Source of the DNA: CAVYXF01 sp963772335
GTDB lineage: Bacteria; Pseudomonadota; Alphaproteobacteria; Rhizobiales; Rhodomicrobiaceae
NCBI GenBank assembly: GCA_963772335.1
Contig: CAVYXF010000010.1
Coordinates: forward strand, 124,001 to 188,000
Length of the DNA stretch: 64,000 nt
Direction of reading: 5' to 3'
The notes beneath the pieces were generated by a model, which searched no databases, had not been told where the DNA came from, and saw nothing but the letters and a program-made list of their open reading frames with translations. This document shows, piece by piece, positions 61,745-64,000 of the stretch. Positions within the stretch are counted from its first letter, which is position 1. Each line of letters begins with the position of its first letter. The position numbers were made by a program, and so were the translations under genes.

Positions 61745-63565
61745 CTACTCCACTGTCACCGACTTGGCCAGATTGCGCGGCTGATCCACGTCCGTGCCCA
61801 TTTGCACGGCCGTATGATAGGCGAGCAGCTGCACCGGCACGGCGCTGAGAATCGGTGAAGTGAAGGGATGCACCACCGGCAGCTTGACGGTCGCGAGGGC
61901 TTCGGCTCCCGGATCGCCAGCATTCTCGCTGGTGATTAGGATGATCTTGCCCCCACGCGCGGCGACCTCCTGCATGTTGGAGATGCTCTTTTCATAGAGC
62001 GAATCGCGCGGCGCCAGCACGATCACCGGCACGTCCTCGTCGATCAGGGCAATCGGCCCGTGTTTCAGCTCGCCGGCGGCATAGCCCTCCGCGTGAATAT
62101 AGGAGATTTCCTTCAGCTTCAGCGCACCTTCCATGGCGATCGGATAGTGAATGCCGCGGCCGAGGAACAGCACATCGCGGGCATGCGAAAGCTCATGGGC
62201 AATCGCCTCGAACTCGTGCTCGCGCTTCAGCACCGCATTGATCTGCCGCGGCAGCTCGATGAGCGCGTGGACGAGCTGCGATTCGGTTGCCGCGTCGATC
62301 ACCCCGCGTGCCCGCCCCGCCGCGATCGCAATACAGGCGAGCACGGCGAGCTGGCAGGTGAAAGCCTTGGTCGAGGCAACGCCGATCTCCGGTCCGGCCA
62401 GCGTCGGCAGCACAGCTTCGGACTCGCGCGCAATCGAGGATTGCGGCACATTCACGATGGAGATCACCCGTTGCTTCTCGGCGCGGCAATGGCGCAGACA
62501 TGCGAGAGTGTCGGCCGTCTCGCCGGATTGGGAGATGAACAGCGCCACCCCGCCCTCGGGAAGCGGCGCCTCGCGATAACGGAACTCGGAGGCGATGTCG
62601 ATCTCGACGGGGAGCCGCGCATAGCGCTCGAACCAGTATTTGGCGACGAGCCCTGCATAAAACGCGGTTCCGCAGGCCGAGATCGTCAGCCGCGGCAGCC
62701 GGGCAAAGTCGATGTCGGTATCCATCAGCGTGACCGACTGCCTGGCGAAATGCACGTAATGGCCAAGCGTCCGGCTGATCACCTCAGGCTGCTCATGGAT
62801 TTCCTTCAGCATGAAATGCCGGTAGTTGCCTTTGTCCGCCATCAGCGTCGAGGCGACCACCTTCTGCACCGGCCGGGATACCTTCTGGCCCGAATCGTCG
62901 CGGATGACCACGCCGGACCGTCTGACGGCCGCCCAGTCCCCTTCCTCCAGATAGAGCACCTGATTGGTGAAGGGGGCGAGCGCCATGCTGTCGGAGCCGA
63001 GATACATCTCGCCATCGCCGATGCCGACTGCAAGCGGACTGCCGCGGCGCGCACCAATCATCAGGTCGTCATGGCCCGCAAACAGTATGGCGAGGGCAAA
63101 CGCGCCCTCCAGCCTGCTCAGCGTATTGGCGACCGCAGCTTCCGGATCGCAGCCCCTGTCGAGCTCGGCGGTCAGGAGGTGAACGACGGTTTCGGTGTCG
63201 GTTTCGGTCTCGAAGCGAACGCCTGCCGCTTCCAGCTCCGCGCGCAATTCGGCGAAGTTCTCGATGATGCCGTTATGAACCACGGTCACGCGGCCCGTCA
63301 TGTGCGGATGGGCGTTGCGCTCACTCGGCTTGCCATGCGTCGCCCAGCGGGTGTGGCCAATGCCAGAGGCGCCGCGCAAGGGGTGTTCGGCGAGCATAGC
63401 CTCCAGATTGCGCAGCTTGCCCTGGGCGCGGCGGCGCTCGATATAGCCGTTCTCGACCGTGGCAATGCCGGCCGAATCATAGCCGCGATATTCGAGCCGG
63501 CGCAGCGCATCGACGAGACGCTCAGCAACCGGCCCTTTTCCCAAAATCCCGATAATTCCGCACAT
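61745..63565 (-). CDS. glmS: Glutamine-fructose-6-phosphate aminotransferase GlmS
   Basis: A 606-residue enzyme that makes glucosamine-6-phosphate for peptidoglycan and LPS. The N-terminal glutaminase has catalytic Cys at position 2 (MCGIIGILG) with RRLEYRGYDSAGIA. Two SIS domains follow (FISQSGETADTLACLRHC, LGRGIHYPIAMEGALKLKEI). The C-terminus ends DQPRNLAKSVTVE as in all GlmS. It is downstream of glmU on the same strand, the usual amino-sugar pair. No glmS ribozyme-like leader was seen. Confidence 0.97.
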   Translation of the reverse strand: MCGIIGILGKGPVAERLVDALRRLEYRGYDSAGIATVENGYIERRRAQGKLRNLEAMLAEHPLRGASGIGHTRWATHGKPSERNAHPHMTGRVTVVHNGIIENFAELRAELEAAGVRFETETDTETVVHLLTAELDRGCDPEAAVANTLSRLEGAFALAILFAGHDDLMIGARRGSPLAVGIGDGEMYLGSDSMALAPFTNQVLYLEEGDWAAVRRSGVVIRDDSGQKVSRPVQKVVASTLMADKGNYRHFMLKEIHEQPEVISRTLGHYVHFARQSVTLMDTDIDFARLPRLTISACGTAFYAGLVAKYWFERYARLPVEIDIASEFRYREAPLPEGGVALFISQSGETADTLACLRHCRAEKQRVISIVNVPQSSIARESEAVLPTLAGPEIGVASTKAFTCQLAVLACIAIAAGRARGVIDAATESQLVHALIELPRQINAVLKREHEFEAIAHELSHARDVLFLGRGIHYPIAMEGALKLKEISYIHAEGYAAGELKHGPIALIDEDVPVIVLAPRDSLYEKSISNMQEVAARGGKIILITSENAGDPGAEALATVKLPVVHPFTSPILSAVPVQLLAYHTAVQMGTDVDQPRNLAKSVTVE

Positions 63566-63788
63566 GGCTTTACCTAAAATTCTAAAAGATGAAATGCGTT
63601 AAGCCGAGAAATGCGCCACTCGGCTACGGACTGAAGAAAGCACCGCCGATGATACGATAGCTCTCTCAGCCCATGAAGATCCTTGCGAGAGGACTTTCAT
63701 CCGCACGCAGCACTGTTTACGCGGCGTGATGCGATATTCCCAATCAAACGGCTTTACAGATTATTGCAGGTTAAGTGCCAGGCCGCAT

Positions 63789-64000
63789 TCACTTGCCCTG
63801 ACGGGCGCGGAAGCGCGCCGCCCAGCCGGGCAGTTGCTTCAGCTCGCTGCGCTCCAGCGCCAGCGCATCCGGCTCGATATCCTGGGTAACGACGCTACCT
63901 GACCCAACATATGCACCTGCGCCAATCTTCACCGGCGACACCAGCGCGCTGTTCGAGCCGACAAAGGCGCCTTCGCCGATCTCAGTGAAATGCTTGTTGA
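63789..64000 (-). CDS. glmU: GlmU C-terminal end, partial (5' part outside window)
   Basis: The last 70 codons of the bifunctional UDP-GlcNAc pyrophosphorylase/glucosamine-1-phosphate acetyltransferase. The visible left-handed beta-helix repeats read KHFTEIGEGAFVGSNSALVS and PVKIGAGAYVGSGSVVTQDI, followed by PDALALERS and PGWAARF at the C-terminus. It lies 223 bp upstream of glmS on the same strand. Confidence 0.9.
   Translation of the reverse strand, partial: NKHFTEIGEGAFVGSNSALVSPVKIGAGAYVGSGSVVTQDIEPDALALERSELKQLPGWAARFRARQGK

Noticed and set aside
62060..63577. Plus-strand open frame of ~505 codons
   Set aside because: Antisense to glmS; no recognisable protein.
63566..63788. glmS ribozyme or riboswitch leader
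   Set aside because: That ribozyme is confined mainly to Gram-positive bacteria, and no matching structured core was apparent in this 223-bp gap.
1..64000. CRISPR array
   Set aside because: No regularly spaced 23-40 bp direct repeats with unique spacers were found; the only tandem repeats are inside the Gly/His-rich gene.

Overview
The window is high-GC chromosomal DNA from an alphaproteobacterium, most likely of the Rhizobiales (Hyphomicrobiales). Evidence for this is the conserved order glmU-glmS ... recG / sdhE-mfd, the SOS cassette imuA-imuB-dnaE2 behind a GTTC-N7-GTTC LexA box, EryD-like and RpiR regulators, a TAXI-type TRAP transporter, and palindromic 'CGTCATTGCGAG' repeats. No ribosomal RNA or CRISPR array was seen. 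The species cannot be fixed from the sequence alone.

Layout. (1) 1-5084, minus: class II aldolase, then a ribose/AI-2-type ABC importer (binding protein, ATPase, two permeases, the last cut by the window edge). (2) 5213-16075, plus: SorC/EryD-like regulator, extracellular solute-binding protein, two MalFG-type permeases, two unequal ABC ATPases, FGGY kinase resembling erythritol kinase, D-2-hydroxyacid dehydrogenase and a GlpD-like flavoprotein. Together these look like uptake and oxidation of a polyol or related sugar of unknown identity. (3) 16100-19220, minus: di-heme cytochrome c peroxidase/MauG-family protein closely followed by a membrane GGDEF-EAL protein. (4) 19464-24735, minus: an operon of alpha/beta hydrolase, aspartate dehydrogenase-like protein, Ser/Cys proline-racemase-family enzyme, frameshifted DapA-family gene, SDR, cupin and the last ~95 codons of an aldehyde dehydrogenase. 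It resembles hydroxyproline catabolism in decay.

(5) 24949-29503, plus: LuxR-type regulator, SnoaL-like protein, FAD monooxygenase and a frameshifted glutathione S-transferase. (6) 29637-39041: IS-rich stretch holding a complete IS1182-family element, an intact RpiR regulator / class III aminotransferase / TAXI receptor / 4TM-12TM TRAP module, a degenerate IS5-family element, a vanadium-haloperoxidase (PAP2) fragment, and the C-terminal part of a second IS1182-type transposase fused in frame to that fragment. (7) 39272-42551: AraC regulator, TPR protein, a truncated MFS exporter running into tRNA-Lys(UUU).

(8) 42877-48273, minus: dnaE2, imuB, imuA (SOS mutagenesis). (9) 48432-64000: TetR regulator, homocysteine methyltransferase, ICMT-like methyltransferase, pyrD-DUF952, DUF488, mfd, sdhE, recG, a Gly/His-rich secreted repeat protein, a SPOR-domain protein, glmS and the 3' end of glmU. 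This last part is conserved housekeeping chromosome. The stretch of about 22-42 kb is the variable part, with several single-base lesions and truncations.
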